Assembly: GCA_037013495.1 (NCBI GenBank)
Contig: CM072806.1
Location: 26,848,001 to 26,912,000 of the forward strand
Direction: 5' to 3'
DNA: 64,000 nt
From: Hippophae tibetana
Taxonomy: Eukaryota > Streptophyta > Magnoliopsida > Rosales > Elaeagnaceae
The first letter of the stretch is position 1. Each line of letters opens with the position of its first letter. The position numbers were made by a program, and so were the translations under genes. Below are positions 47,401-59,984 of this stretch, one piece after another. Under the pieces are notes generated by a model. The model worked only from the letters and a program-made list of their open reading frames with translations. It was not told the origin of the DNA and did no database searches.

Positions 47401-48506
47401 AAGCTTCCCGTCAATGGTATTTGAAATTCCATAACGTCATCACTTCATTTGGTTTTGAAGAGAACGTCATGGATCAATGTATATACCAGAAGGTTAGTGG
47501 GAGTAAGATTTGTTTTTTGGTGCTATATGTGGATGATATTTTGCTTGCAGCCAATGATAGGGGTTTGCTACATGAGGTAAAACAATTCCTCTCTAAAAAT
47601 TTTGATATGAAGGATATGGGTGAGGCATCTTATGTCATTGGCATTAAGATCCATAGAGATAGACTTCGAGGTGTCTTGGGTTTATCTCAAGAAACCTATA
47701 TCAATAAAGTTTTAGAGAGATTTCGGATGAAGAATTGTTCACCAAGTGTTGCTCCCATTGTGAAGGGTGATAAGTTCAATTTGGACCAATGCCCAAAGAA
47801 TGATTTTGAAAGAGAACAGATGAAAACCATTCCATATGCTTCAGCTGTTGGAAGCCTGATGTATGCTCAGGTCTGCACCAGACCTGACATTGCATTTGTT
47901 GTTGGGATGCTAGGGAGATATCAGAGTAATCCAGGTGTTGACCATTGGAAAGCTGTAAAGAAAGTGATGAGGTACCTACAAGGAACCAAGGATTATATGC
48001 TCATGTATAAACGAACAGATGAACTGGAAGTAATTGGCTACTCCGATGCGGACTTTGCTGGCTGTATTGATTCACGAAAATCAACATCTGGTTACATTTT
48101 CATGCTTGTCGGTGGAGCTGTGTCTTGGAGGAGTGCGAAACAGTCCTTGACTGCTACTTCCACCATGGAGGCCGAGTTCGTATCATGTTTTGAGGCCACA
48201 TCGCATGGTGTATGGTTAAAGAGTTTCATTTCTGGGCTTAGAGTAGTTGACTCTATTTCTAGGCCATTAAGATTACACTGTGACAACTCAGCTGCTGTAT
48301 TTATGGCTAAGAACAACAAAAGTGGTAGTCGTAGTAAGCACATCGACATTAAGTACTTGGCCATAAGAGAACGTGTTAAGGAAAAGAAAGTGGTCATTGA
48401 GCACGTAAGCACTGAGTTGATGATTGCTGATCCTTTGACTAAAGACATGCCACCAATGAAATTCAAGGATCATGTAGAGAAAATGGGAATTGGTTCCACT
48501 TTGTAA

Positions 48507-49545
48507 ATGTATATATACAATTAATTAATGAAACTCTTATATATTGTGATATTTTCTCATATTCATGTGCACCTTAATTTATTTGAGAAAATTTATATTG
48601 GACCAAGAATAAATATAGGATTTATTCATTAAGTTTAGTTACCACATAACTAGGTTAATTAACCACAAATAATTTCATTTGAAATCGGAAAGAAACATTA
48701 CTAGAATTCTTTAAAAACTAACCCTAAAATAATTCGAACAACCTTCTTTTAGGTAAGCAACAATGAAGACGAAGGAAAAAATATGTTATATGAACGAAGA
48801 AGTCATGATTTAAATTTAGAGCCGCCAAATTATAAGAAAAAATGAAATAATATTTACTTTATTTGCAACCCCTCTGTTATATTATATACTTTTGGCACCT
48901 TCTTAAATAATAAATAATATTTTTAATGATTCTCAAACTTTTTCAAGCCTTTGAATGTACATGCATGTGAAAAATAGGTATCTTCTTTTTTCTGGGTACT
49001 TTTGTGAATTTGTATATGAATGTAATATCAATTTGTTCAAGATGATACGACAAAAATTGAAAAAAAGAAAAAACATTGTTAAAATATCTACATATATACA
49101 ATTTCATTTTTTTTCCGATGAGGACACAAATGATATCAATTTTATAAAAAATACAATTTAATTTTATAATTTTTAAATTGAATATTATTAATCTTTTTAT
49201 ATAAAAATGAGTATATCTAATTCTACAGTTATTAAAAATAAACACCTTGGTTCTCTAATTTTTCAAAAAAATTGCATTTTTAGAAAATTTATCTATATCT
49301 CATTTGATGGCACAAATTATAAATAATAGAAAAAAATTATTGATTGCCATAATGGCTCAAGATTACAAACATACTTTAGCTTACCGAATAACTAATGAGC
49401 ATGTTGCGGATGTAATTCAACTTGAGTGAGAATATATTTGACTAATGGAAGAAATTTAATGAATAAATAAAGTGTTATATTGTTAAATATTGGCCCAAAA
49501 TAACAATAGGTCCAAAAACACATACATTAAACCCTCCCTTACTCT
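48507..49545. other. Region after copia pol, no gene; (TA)n at its end
   Basis: The first 200 bp (TTTTCTCATATTCATGTGCAC, TTTATATTGGACCAAGAATAA) look like the element's own 3' untranslated part, but no PPT or 3' LTR follows, so the element is cut near 48700. The remainder is AT-rich and without recognisable genes. A (TA)10 microsatellite sits near 49546-49565. Confidence 0.45.
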
Positions 49546-49599
49546 TATATATATATATATATATAGTTAATGTGAAAAGTGAAGTGAAGCCGACAAAGC

Positions 49600-51000
49600 T
49601 GAGAACAAAAATAGAGAGTAGAATCATTCTCTCGAGAAAAAAAAACTTAGAGCTGCGTGCAACAGAGAAGAAGGAGTTCTACAACCTATTGCCACCACCA
49701 TAACCTATGGTGAGCTTGATGGCTAGCTCCTCGAGTTTTGCCTATAAAAGGGCCAAGCCTCACCCATTTTCTCACATCCTATTTTCCTTTTTCTCCCTCT
49801 CTCTCAAAGTATTTGGGTTTTTCGACACATTTTGTAGCATGTTTCGGGGATAAATATATGAGTGTTTGGGTCAAGGATTCAAGGTAGGGTTCTTATTCTA
49901 ACTTTTTAAATTCATACATTATTTTTATAAATGAAATGTCATGTATGATATGTTATGAATAAAAGTGAAAAACCGGATGCCATAATTTTATTAGTAATGC
50001 TATAATATTATAAATATTGTTTAAAAATACGATACTCATCATAAATATTTTATTATACATATGTTGAAATTTTTTGTATATAAAATAAGTATCAACTATT
50101 GATATAAAATGTGTTTAGAAAATGTGATATGGCATCCAAGAATTTTATACATGCATCATGAGAATGGTTTTATACGTTAGGAGTACACCTACATGCTATC
50201 TTGCAGAATATAATACCCATAGGCTACTAGTTACAGTAGACTATTTTCAACGGACTACAAGCACGCATTGCATCACATGTATTCTTAGTGTTTCCTGTCT
50301 ATGGTGCCTCTGATTTTTGATTTATTATGATTATGGTACCTTGGATTATTAATCGTAGATGATTGCTCGTACACGAGCTTCAGATTTAGATCTCTCATTG
50401 TGTTTGAAGTTACTCGTATAGGGCCTTGAAGTTGGACCTTCGTTGTGTTTGGAGTTTTGCTGCTTATTAGGTCTCAGATTTGTTGGTTGCATATGGACCT
50501 CAAATTTGGACACCCCACTGTGTTTTAAACCATAGACGATGGCCCATAGGATGTTAATTTGATCGATATATGTGCCATATATATTGTAATCATACATGGG
50601 ATTAGAGGTAAACCCATATGCATCTTGGTAGTAGATCGCACATATGCCCATATATTTGAGTGACCAATACATATGGGGTTGCATATTCATATATTTGACT
50701 TATATTGTATACCATAATTTGTATCGAATGAGCATGCATTAGGTTACCTAAAACGTATAATCCCATAGTCCCTCAAAAGTATGGAAATATAGGCATACTA
50801 GGGTTTTATGACTAAAATTTACTCATATTGTATTGATAATGATTATTATCATTCAAGAATTTTATAAATAACATGCATCATGAATAATTGTTTATTAAAA
50901 TAATATTTTAAAGTATACTCTTATTGGAATATATATAGCTAACTTCGTTTCCTTTCCCTCTAGGTTAGAGTTTGAGAAAGTGATGTGCGACTTGACGTTG
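49600..51000 (+). repeat. 5' LTR of the chromovirus (limits approximate)
   Basis: The segment at 49685-49760 (TTGCCACCACC, CTATGG, AGCTTGATGGC, CTCGAGTTTTGCC, then TATA box CTATAAAAGGGCC at 49742-49754) matches 59830-59920 in the 3' LTR. Downstream, 50370-50540 holds a degenerate minisatellite with CCTCA/TTGGACCTT..GTGTTT units. No clear PBS was found. The apparent open frames here are not genes. Confidence 0.55.
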
Positions 51001-51352
51001 AAGATAAAGAAGAAGCTTTCAGGTTTAAAATTATATTTCATTTTGTATCCTGTTATAGATAATGCTGCTACAATGTTGTAAAACTATTTTTCAATATATT
51101 TTTTATGTTTTCTATAATTTAAAATAATATTTTTAAATTATGTTTTAAATAGGGATAACCCAATACAAATTTTAGTAAATCAAACTTTTGAATTTATTTA
51201 AATATAATTTAAAAAATTACCTCTTTTTTATCTCACATACATAATGTTTTTAGAGAGTGATAGTTTACTATTAGATTATGGTTTTGATCTTCCAAGAATA
51301 CTATTCGTTAATAATCTTAAAATATATTTTTGAATTATTTTTTTGTCTCAGT

Positions 51353-53960
51353 ATGGCTCCAAGAAGAAGGGTAGTTAGGAACCAACTGATGAGCAAAATC
51401 GGGATCGTCGATCCTACAAATACTTTGGTTTTATATTTGTAAAACTCTCGCAAGTGCATGAATCATTTTATGTAGTTTTTAATTTATTATTCAAACTTTT
51501 AAAAATGAAATTAAATCATAAACATCATGTCACGATAGTTTGGGTTTGGTGTGTTTTCTAATCTAATAACATAAAAATATACATAGATATGGATTCGATA
51601 AATATTTATGCAAATTTTTATCATTCATAATAGTGGAATATTTATGCATATAATAACTAAGTTAATTATACTTACTCATATTATTTAGGTTATTAAACAT
51701 ATAAATTGATATTTATTGATTCTTCTTTTTTTATATGAATACCACCTTTGATGGGTTAGATATTTTTTGTTAATTGAACAAATCAATTAACACCTATGGG
51801 TGGGGTTGATGACTAATTTGGTTAATTAAATTAATTCTTTTTTTCTAAGAGATTAAAAATGAATCATTTAAATGTTACCTTTGGTGTGGTTAGATATTTT
51901 AATCTTTATTCAAGGTGTTTAAATTAAACCTAAGAATCTAATTATCTGAGTACTAACTTTCAAGTTTTAAAACCATTACTGAAAATATGTTGTTAATACA
52001 TTTTCAAATAATAATTATTATAAAAACTTTTGAAATAGATTTTCATCTAACTACCGGGAGATTGTACCAACAAATAAAAAAACACTACTCTAAATCAGAC
52101 CGGATAACTAAACCTTAATCTAATTTTTAGATTTAAGTTTGTAATGAAAAATGATACATTTCTCTCTAACATTCTTAATATAAAATCTTGAATAAAAAAA
52201 ATCAATTCATTTTATAGAGATTTTTACCTATTTAATATTTCGTAAGCATAACAACGTTATTATTATATCATGTTTACAACACACAGAAATGTTAAATTTA
52301 ATCATAGACAAATTAAATATATATAAGAATAAAATATAAAAAATAACTGTAAAAACTTATAGCACTTTGATGCTAATTTTGTTGCTAAAAAACCTCCAAA
52401 CGGATTTGCATTTCCATTTATTGAATCAAAAATCTAGAAATTTACAAAAACATAGCTAGTTCTTATCAAAAAGAGAACTTTAAAACTAAAAACTAAGAAA
52501 ACTAAAGAAAAAAAGCTAAGAAAATGTATTTGAAGTGTGTTTTTTGTGTGTTGTGTAATGGGAGAGATTATGGTATTTATAGGTGAGAAGAATGGTAAAA
52601 AAAAGTGAGAAAAATGCGTAATAGAAGGACGTTGATGTCAGTGCTGATGAAAATGGATAGGCGTTGACGTAAGTGTTGACACAAGTAGCAGCGTGCACGA
52701 ATGATGGGGCAAGGTTGGGCATAGATGGGTATAGATGGGCGTGGATGGGAGGAGCAGCGGGCCAAGTTTGACTTGATTTGGGCAGATGCACACGTGGGTT
52801 AGGCATTGTTCGGGCGGATGCATGTAGATTCGCAGGTGAATGCTCGGCGTGGTGTGGCACATTGTGCATGTTTCTCAGCACAATTGGGCAACTACACATG
52901 GGATTTTGGCCTTTTTGATATTTTTGACCAATTTTGTCCAATTTTCCATCTTTTTGACTTCTCTTCCTTTATTTTCTCAATATATTTGTGATGTATTGCC
53001 TCCAATATTTTCTTTTGAATCTTTAAGTTGTGTTTTTGAAGCGAAAATACATAAAAAATAATAAAAATACTTGTGATTCTAAAAAGACAAATTTATATAA
53101 AAATATGATAAAATCATATAAATATAAATCTTTTTAATCAATTAAAATACACAAAATCATGGTAATTTTACATCGTGCTCATTTACATACACAGTAAAGA
53201 TTAATTACTCGAAGAGGAGTACCTAATGAAAGAGGTAGAGCTTACGACCTCAAAGAATTTGAAAAGATGAAGCCATCACTCTTTGATGGTACCTCTAGTC
53301 CTGACATCATAGAAGGATGGATTCGAGAAATTAATAAGAAAATGAATGCTTTAAATATTCTAAAGTTTTTTAGTGCTGATTTAGCCACATACAAGCTAAC
53401 TGGTGAAGTTGACTACAATTAGGACTCTATTAGTAGAGGAAGAAACATGGAAATAATTCGAGGAGTTGTTTTACAAAAGATTCTTCAATAAGATCTCAAA
53501 AACCAACAAGGTGGTCAAATTTATAAATCTTAAACAAGACAATATAATCGTCACACAGTATGAGAATTATTTCAATCCACTGTCAAGATTTGTAGCAAAT
53601 ACGGTCGCAAGAGACTCTAACAAGGTTGTAAAGTTTTTGATGAGGTTACGAGATGATATCTACTTGCAATTGATGTACCAAGGCATGAAAAGCTACACTA
53701 AAAAGGTTTTCATAGCCTATAGAGTTGAAAAGTCAAAACAAAGTAGTTGAAAACAACCATATCATCTTAAAAGATTAAGGATAAAGGAAAAGAGAATAAG
53801 AGATTTTGGCAAAGGAGATAACTCCGTGGATGTCAAATAGTAATTCATCTAGAAGTGCTTTATATTACCCTTATACTTGTCACAACTGTAACCAATTCAG
53901 ACACCTCAAATACAAATGTCCTCAACTCACTATCAGACAATAAGAGGGAGGATCACGGTC
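51353..53960 (+). pseudogene. Chromovirus gag, split by solo LTR
   Basis: The ATG at 51353 starts MAPRRRVVRN, the arginine-rich start typical of Tekay/Del Gag, and is cut after about 11 codons by the LTR at 51387. The frame resumes at about 53190: RGVPNERGRAYDLKEFEKMKPSLFDGTSSPD, then a YKLTGEVDY segment (53390-53420). A CCHC knuckle CHNCNQFRHLKYKC is at 53878-53919. Stops and frameshifts (e.g. TAG at 53421-53423) inactivate it. Confidence 0.75.
51387..53185 (-). repeat. Solo LTR of Athila family (copy 3, minus strand), old
   Basis: It aligns with 2372-4381 and 9808-11770 but is shorter (1799 bp) and more diverged: its hairpins (51741-51759, 51790-51809, 51874-51893) and GC-rich block have lost CpG and G/C positions. 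The left end is GATGAGCAAAATCGG; the right end is worn (GTGCTCATTTA). Flanks CCAAC and CATAC may be a decayed duplication. No internal region accompanies it. Confidence 0.8.
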
Positions 53961-54234
53961 TAGTTTAGTTTTGAAGCATCAAATATTAGGAGAAATTTTC
54001 AATGATCAAGTCAATAAATTAGTTGGCAATCCTAATAGAATTTTCAACAACCAAAACAATCATTTCAAGAACAATCCTTTAGATATTATCATCCTCTTAG
54101 ACAATCTTTCCAATAACCTCCTAGTACGACACCAAATTTTCAATATTAACCATCTAACCGTGGAAAGGACAAGCGTAAAAGTGTTGCCATCTAGAAATAA
54201 GGAACATAAGGTCAAGCCTTCATGATAGCTGGCA

Positions 54235-54720
54235 GACAAAGAGAAATCAAAATCAACAACATTATGGAAGGTACAGTTCTATTATATCACTTAAACTATG
54301 AGTTCTTTTTTATACTAGTGAAACTCATTCATTCATTTCTTTAACTTGTGCCCAAATGTTAAAACTTGATTATAAAGATATTGAAACCTCTTTACTTTGC
54401 ATACTCCTTTCGAGCCTCTTCAAATATCTTGTATATTTGTAACAATTGTTCAATAAACCAATGGTCATCAATTCCTAACTGATCTTGTTATACTCAATAT
54501 AAGTTATTTTGATGCCATTTTAGGAATGTATTAGTTGACCAAGTATCAAACCATTGTAAATTGCTTTGAAAAAAATGTTTTCATCTAAACCCTTAAGGGC
54601 GTATAAGTCCAATTTTATGGCAAAAAAATAGTAAACCTTTCTAGTGCTTTCCTTAAGTGTTGCTTAGGTGGAAGATGAAACCATGCAAGCATAGTTCCTT
54701 TGAATTCTCTAGAAGCAGAC
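54235..54720 (+). pseudogene. Chromovirus protease remnant
   Basis: The plus-strand translation with stops ends in a SYFDAILGMYWLTKYQTIVNCFEK segment (54510-54575), the DVILGMDWL..H.A.I.C. pattern at the end of Ty3/gypsy protease. The catalytic region upstream is too decayed to mark. The frame is interrupted at 54720 by the solo LTR. Confidence 0.65.
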
Positions 54721-56811
54721 TGATGAGTGCTAAAAAAGCACTAAAATTACCATGATTTTATGCACATTAATTGATTAAAAATATATATATTTATATGTTT
54801 TATCATATATTTATATAAATTTGTCTTTTTCGGAATCACGGGTATTTTTATTGTTTTCAGATATTTTCGCTTAAAAACGTAACTTAAAGACTCAAAGAGG
54901 AATACTGGAAGCAATACATCACAAATATATTAATAAATAAATGGAGAAAAGGTCAACAAATATAGAAAAATTGGACAAAATGAGTCAAAAAGGTCAAAAA
55001 TGTCAAAAAGGAGGAAAACATACTACCCAGCTGCCCAGCTCCCTTCTGCGCACAACCTGCTCCCTTCTACGCCAAGCTGCTACCCATCTACGCTAAGCTG
55101 CTACCCATCTGTGCCAAGCTGCTACCCACCTGCGCGCGCCTGCGCCCAGCAGCGCTTCATCTGTGCCAAGCTGCTACCCACCTGCGCGCGCCTGCGCCCA
55201 GCAGCGCCCCATCTGCGCACGCCATTGCCCACTTTCGCGTGCATCCGACCCCCACATCATGCTGACGTCATCAAATGATGTCAGCAATCACCACTCCACG
55301 TTTTCACAATTTTTAACATTTTTCCCTTCTTTTTCTCTCCATCCTCACCTATAAATACCCCCTTCTCTTCACTTCTAACCACACCTCAAAACCATTCTTC
55401 TCTTCTCTTTCTTTCTCTCATTTCTTAGTTTTTAAGCTTTTCTTAGTTTCTTTCTTAGTTTTTAAGCTTTTTTTAGTTTCTTTCTTAGTTTTTAAGCTTT
55501 TCTTAGTTTCTTTCTTAGTTTTTAGTTTTTCTTAGTTAATTTCTCTTAGTTTTAGAGTTCTTCTCTTTTTGAGAAGAACTAGTTATGTTTTTGTAACTTA
55601 TTAGCTTTTTGATTCAATAAATGGGAGTGCAAATTCCGCTTGGAGGTTTTCCAGCAACGGGAATAACATCGAAGTTCTGTAAGGATTTTATTTCTTTACA
55701 ATTATTTTTTATGCTTTATTCTTACATGTTATATTTAATTTGTCTGTGATTAAATTTAACTCTACTGGCTGTTAGTAAACATGATGTAATAATAATGTTA
55801 TTATACTTGCGAAATATTAAATAGGTGAAAATCTCTAAAATGAATTGATTTTGTTTTTATTCAAGATTTTATATTAAGAATGTTAGAGAGAAATATATTA
55901 TTTTTCATTACAAACTTCAACCTGAAAATTAGATTTTAAGGTTTAGTTATCCGGACTGATTTAGAGTAGTGCTCTTTTATTTGTTGGTACAATCGCCCGA
56001 TAGTTAGAGTGAAGCTCTATTTCAAAAGTTTTTATAAGAATTATTATCTGAAAATGTATTGACAACATGTTTTGAGTAGTTTTTTTAAAACCTGAAAGTT
56101 AGTACTCAGATAATTAAATTCTTAGGTTTAATTTGGACACCTTGAGTAAAGTTTAAACTGTCTAACCCCACCAAAGGTGGCATTTAAATGGTTCATTTTC
56201 AATCTCTTAGAAAAAAAAGGAATTAATTTAATTAACCAAATTAGTTATCAACCCCACCCATAGGTGTTAATTGATTTGTTTAGTTAACAAAGAATATCTA
56301 ACCCCACCAAAGGTGGTATTCATATAAAAAAGAGAGAATCAATAAAAAGTCAATTCATATCTTTAATAACCTAGATAATATGAGCAAGCATAATTAATTT
56401 AGTTATTATATCCATAAATACTCCACTATTATAAATGATAAAATTTGCATAAATATTTATTGAATCTGTATCTATGTTTATTTTTATGTTATTATATTAT
56501 AGTTATTGAATCTGTATCTATGTTTATTTTTATGTTATTAGATTATAGTTATTGAATCTGTATCTATGTTTATTTTTATGTTATTAGATTAGAAACACAA
56601 AAACCAAACTATCGTGACAGGATGTTTAGGATTTAATTTCGTTTTTAAAAGTTTGAATAATAAATTAAAAACCACATACGTTCCTTCCTTAGATCGACCT
56701 TGGGAGTATACTTATCATTTTCTTCGAAATGATTCGTGCGCTTGCAAGAGTTTTATAAATATTAAAACCAAAGTATTGGCAAGAATCGGTGATACCAGTT
56801 TTCGCTCATCA
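54721..56811 (+). repeat. Solo LTR of Athila family (copy 4, plus strand), TSD CAGAC
   Basis: The 2091-bp LTR starts TGATGAGTGCTAAAAAAGC and ends TTCGCTCATCA. Perfect 5-bp duplications CAGAC flank it (54716-54720, 56812-56816). It has a TATA box CTATAAATA (55350-55358), an AATAAA (55616-55621), a GC-rich block of tandem GCTACCCA(T/C)CT units (55020-55265), and about 30-bp repeats of TTTTTAAGCTTTTCTTAG (55425-55540). It also has three 46-bp repeats (56455-56590) and the three hairpins in reverse orientation (56163-56182, 56249-56269, 56299-56318). The open frame at 56614-56832 is conserved LTR sequence, not a gene. Confidence 0.95.
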
Positions 56812-56816
56812 CAGAC

Positions 56817-58150
56817 ATGGACATTGGAATAAGTTTAGCATGGATACTAGTGGTTAATGAATACTGGGATGTATTTTTAAAAGAATTACTCAAACTATCT
56901 CCAGCTTGAGAGATCTATTTTGTGATCGATTTGTATCCAAAAATTGTGCAAACATCCATCTCTCCCTATCTCATGGCACCTAAAAAAAGAACTGAAAAAT
57001 CAGTTGGATGAGCTATTGGAAAAAGTTCATCACCCTGGGTAGTACTTGTTCTTTTTATCAAGAAGAAGGATAGATGTTTTAGACTCTGCATTGATTATCA
57101 TTAATATAGTAGGCTAACTATAAAGAACAAGTATCCACTGTCCTAAATTAATGAATCATTTGACCAACTTAGAGAATCAAGTTTCTTCTTAAATATCGAT
57201 CTTCGATCGAGATATTACAAATTAAGGGTTAGAGAGTTTGATATACCCAAAACTATTTTTTGTACACAATATAGACATTTTGAATTTCGTGTTATGTCAT
57301 TTGGATTGACTAATGCCCTGTTGATTTTATGGATTTAATGAACTAGGTATTTCGACCTTTCTTGAATCAATTTATCATTGTGTTTATTGATAATATATTG
57401 ATCTATTTAAAGACCCATGAAGAGAATAAGGAACATCTTTGAAACACCTTGTAAACACTAAGGGAACATCAATTGTATGTGAAGTTTGAGTAGTGTAACT
57501 TTTGGCTTATCAAAGTCAATATCCTCAAACATGTAATATCATGAAGAGGAATTCCGGTGGATCCTTTCAATATTGAAGCAATATTAAATTGGAATCAATC
57601 AAGAAATGTGACTAAATTTTGAAGTTTTTGTGGAGTGATAGGATATTATCATTGTTTTATGCAAGACTTCTCAAAAATTATTGCACCATTATCAAAGCTT
57701 ACTTGGAAAGAAGTCAAATTCTTATTAGACAAAGTATATAAGGTGGCATTTGAAGAATTGAAAACATAACTTATGACTGCACCAATCCTCATTGTGCTAG
57801 ATAATACAAAACCTTACGTGGTTTTCATGAATGGTTCACTACAAGACCTTGGGTGTGTCTCAATGTAAAATAACCAAGTAGTTTCCTACGGATCATGACA
57901 ACTCAAGGTTCACAAGATAAACTACCTAACACATGATTTGAAGTTAATAGCTATGGTTATTGCTTTGAAAATATGAGATGCTACCTTTATAGTGCTAAAT
58001 TCCAAATCTTGTAACCACAAAAATCTTAAATATCTTTTCACTCAAAAAGATCTCAAATTGAGACAAATAAAATGGATAAAGTATCATTAGGATAATGAAT
58101 CCACTTTGCAATACCATCATGGCAAGGCTAATACAGTGCTAAATGCTTTT
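56817..58150 (+). pseudogene. Chromovirus reverse transcriptase - RNase H remnant
   Basis: The plus-strand translation with many stops gives RT landmarks: SPWV..LFIKKKD.CFRLCIDYH (57030-57100), [23 protein letters not shown] and [13 protein letters not shown] (57195-57320). The active site is at FIVFIDN-like position 57365-57400, where the usual IDDILIYSK reads as IDNILIYLK. GY.HCFMQDFSKIIAPLSKLTWK follows (57640-57710). RNase H ends with YHHGKANTVLNAFS (58108-58150). The family is the Tekay/Del type. Confidence 0.75.
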
Positions 58151-59660
58151 AGTTGCAAATTAAGCTTTATTGTGCAAATGATGTGGGATCCTTGGAAAAA
58201 TACTCAAACTGTAGAAGATTATGAGCTTAATTTGCATGATAGAAGACAAGAATTTCTATATAACCTCACAACCAATCCTACAGTGTTGGAGAATGTCAAG
58301 GTAGCCCAATCAAATTATCTTGAAATTTGTGAAGTATTGTGTAGGATGAATGAAGGAGGGATAGTTGAAGAATGCACTTATAATAATGGAACATTTTTTT
58401 TTCCATAAAAACATTGCAATACCTATTGATGATTATTTGAGATAAGAGATCATAAGAGATGTATATATGTCAAAATTTATGATACGTTCTAGAATCATAA
58501 AAATGTATTGTGATTTGAAAATGACCTATTGGTGGAAAGTAATGAAGAAAGATGTTGCACAATTTGTAGCCAACTGTATAATATGTCAATAAGTGAAGGC
58601 AGAGCACAAGAAATCTATGGGACTACTTCAGCCACTTCCAATACAGGAATGAAAATATGAAAACATAACTATGGACTTTGTACAAGGACTACCACGTACT
58701 TCTCAAGTTCATGATTCCATATGGGTAATTATCGATTATCTTAAAAAGTCTGCTCTTCATTCCAGTCAAAACTTGATACTCGATGAATGCTTTGAGTATC
58801 AAGATTGTATGGCCTTCTAAAGTCAATCATATCATATTGAAATCCAAAGTTTACCGCATAATTGTGGAGATGCGCACATGAGGCTTTGGGTATAGAGTTA
58901 ATGCATAGCACAACTTATCATCCTAAAATGGATGGACAATCCAAAATGGTTATTTAGATGTTAAAAGACATGTTATTAGCCTATGTTACGTAATTCAAGG
59001 GAAACTGGAACAAACATTTACCATTGGTTAAGTTTTCATACAACAACAATTATCATGCAAGCATCAAGATGGCTCTTCATGAAGCCTTGTATAGATGACT
59101 GCGTAGATCTCTTTGGTACTGGGCAGAATGTAAGATTTTAGTAAGTTGAGAATTGATCTTATTAAAGAAACAACTGAAAATATTCGTATCACATAATAAA
59201 AACTTCATATAGCTCAAAGTCGATACAAGAGTTATATTGATCATGTGCGACGTCCATTGAACTTCGAAGTGAATGACTACATTTTTCTTAAGGTTCAACC
59301 TCGGAAGGGAGTAACTCATTTTGAAATAAAAGAAAATTTAGCATTCTGTTATATCAGACCATTTATAATTATCAAGAGAATCAATGATGTACGTATCAAT
59401 TAGAGTTAGCCAATGAATTTTCACAAGTTCAAAATATTTTTCTCATGTTTATCTTACAAAAATGTCAACGAAATCAGAATGCTATCATGGATTGGATAGA
59501 ACTATCATTACAAGAAGATACATCATATGAATAAGAACATGTGGCGATAATTGATTTTCAAATTAGGAACTTGAGGAGAAGAGCAATACCATTAGTGAAA
59601 GTTCGGTAGAGACATCACTATATTGAAGATGCAACTTGGGAGTTAGAGTTAGATTTTTGA
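58151..59660 (+). pseudogene. Chromovirus integrase and chromodomain-like C-terminus remnant
   Basis: Fragments include the zinc-binding region with TYWWKVMKKDVAQFVANCIICQ (58530-58590), then LLQPLPIQE and ENITMDFVQGLPRT (58625-58700, first catalytic Asp in MDF). A YHPKMDGQSK-like block follows near 58920-58940. Near 59590-59655 is IPLVKVR.RHHYIEDATWELE, the chromodomain-like end that targets such elements to heterochromatin. Stops and frameshifts occur throughout. Confidence 0.7.
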
Positions 59661-59699
59661 AATATAAATTTCAAGGATGAAATTTTCTTTAAGGAGATA

Positions 59700-59945
59700 A
59701 GAATTTAAGACCCATAAAAATTTCAATATAGATAATTAAAGTACCTAAAAGGAAATTCTAAACGATGTTTTACAATATAGGGATATATCGAAAAAGTTTC
59801 CACCACTTCACCATCAATACCTCGCTACTACCTTGCCACCTTGCCACCACCTATGGGGGAGCTTGTTGGCAAGCTTGATAACAAGATCCTCGAGTTTTAC
59901 CCATATAAAACCCCTACCTATGTGGTAACACCCTCAGGTTACTTA
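59700..59945 (+). repeat. 3' LTR start of the chromovirus, truncated
   Basis: After the last coding codons and a purine stretch (AAGGAGATAAGAA), an LTR begins near 59706. It contains the CTCGAGTTTTACCC..ATATAAAACCCC block that matches the 5' LTR. It stops near 59945, where the next repeat starts. Confidence 0.55.
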
Positions 59946-59984
59946 TGATAACTACTCGGTAACAAAAAATCTACTAAACATAAT

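Larger units (their letters stand above)
42826..48506 (+). pseudogene. Ty1/copia Gag-Pol polyprotein gene with 5' intron and three nonsense codons
   Basis: Proposed exons are 42826-42835 and 44434-48506. The second runs in one frame to TAA at 48504-48506. Domains in order: Gag; CCHC knuckle C-X2-C-X4-H-X4-C (about 45150-45191); protease WWIDSGST (Asp at 45291); pre-integrase HHCC with LWHRRLGHIS (45700); integrase HTDIC, SDRGGEYYG, PDQNGVAERR (45880-46220); RT with YVDD (47526-47537); RNase H YSDADFAG, EAEFV, HCDNSAA, SKHIDIKY (48040-48355). Three stops interrupt it: TGA 46221-46223, TAA 46437-46439 and TAA 46731-46733. No frameshift is seen, so it is a recent casualty. The exact copia lineage is not assigned. 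Confidence 0.85.
49600..59945 (+). mobile_element. Tekay/Del-like Ty3/gypsy chromovirus, decayed
   Basis: Plus-strand order: 5' LTR, gag ATG (51353), gag, CCHC knuckle, protease, RT, RNase H, integrase and a chromodomain-like end (IPLVKVR.RHHYIEDATWELE near 59590-59655), then a 3' LTR start. Two solo LTRs of the Athila family interrupt it (51387-53185 in gag, 54721-56811 between protease and RT). Every domain has stops, so it is older than the insertions and dead. Limits are approximate. Confidence 0.75.

Noticed and set aside
48943..49245. Overlapping small ORFs on both strands after the copia element
   Set aside because: AT-rich, low-complexity composition (Lys/Ile/Phe/Asn), without start context or family motif.
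50349..50690. 113-codon minus-strand ORF
   Set aside because: It lies across the minisatellite of the chromovirus LTR; the repeat period keeps the frame open.
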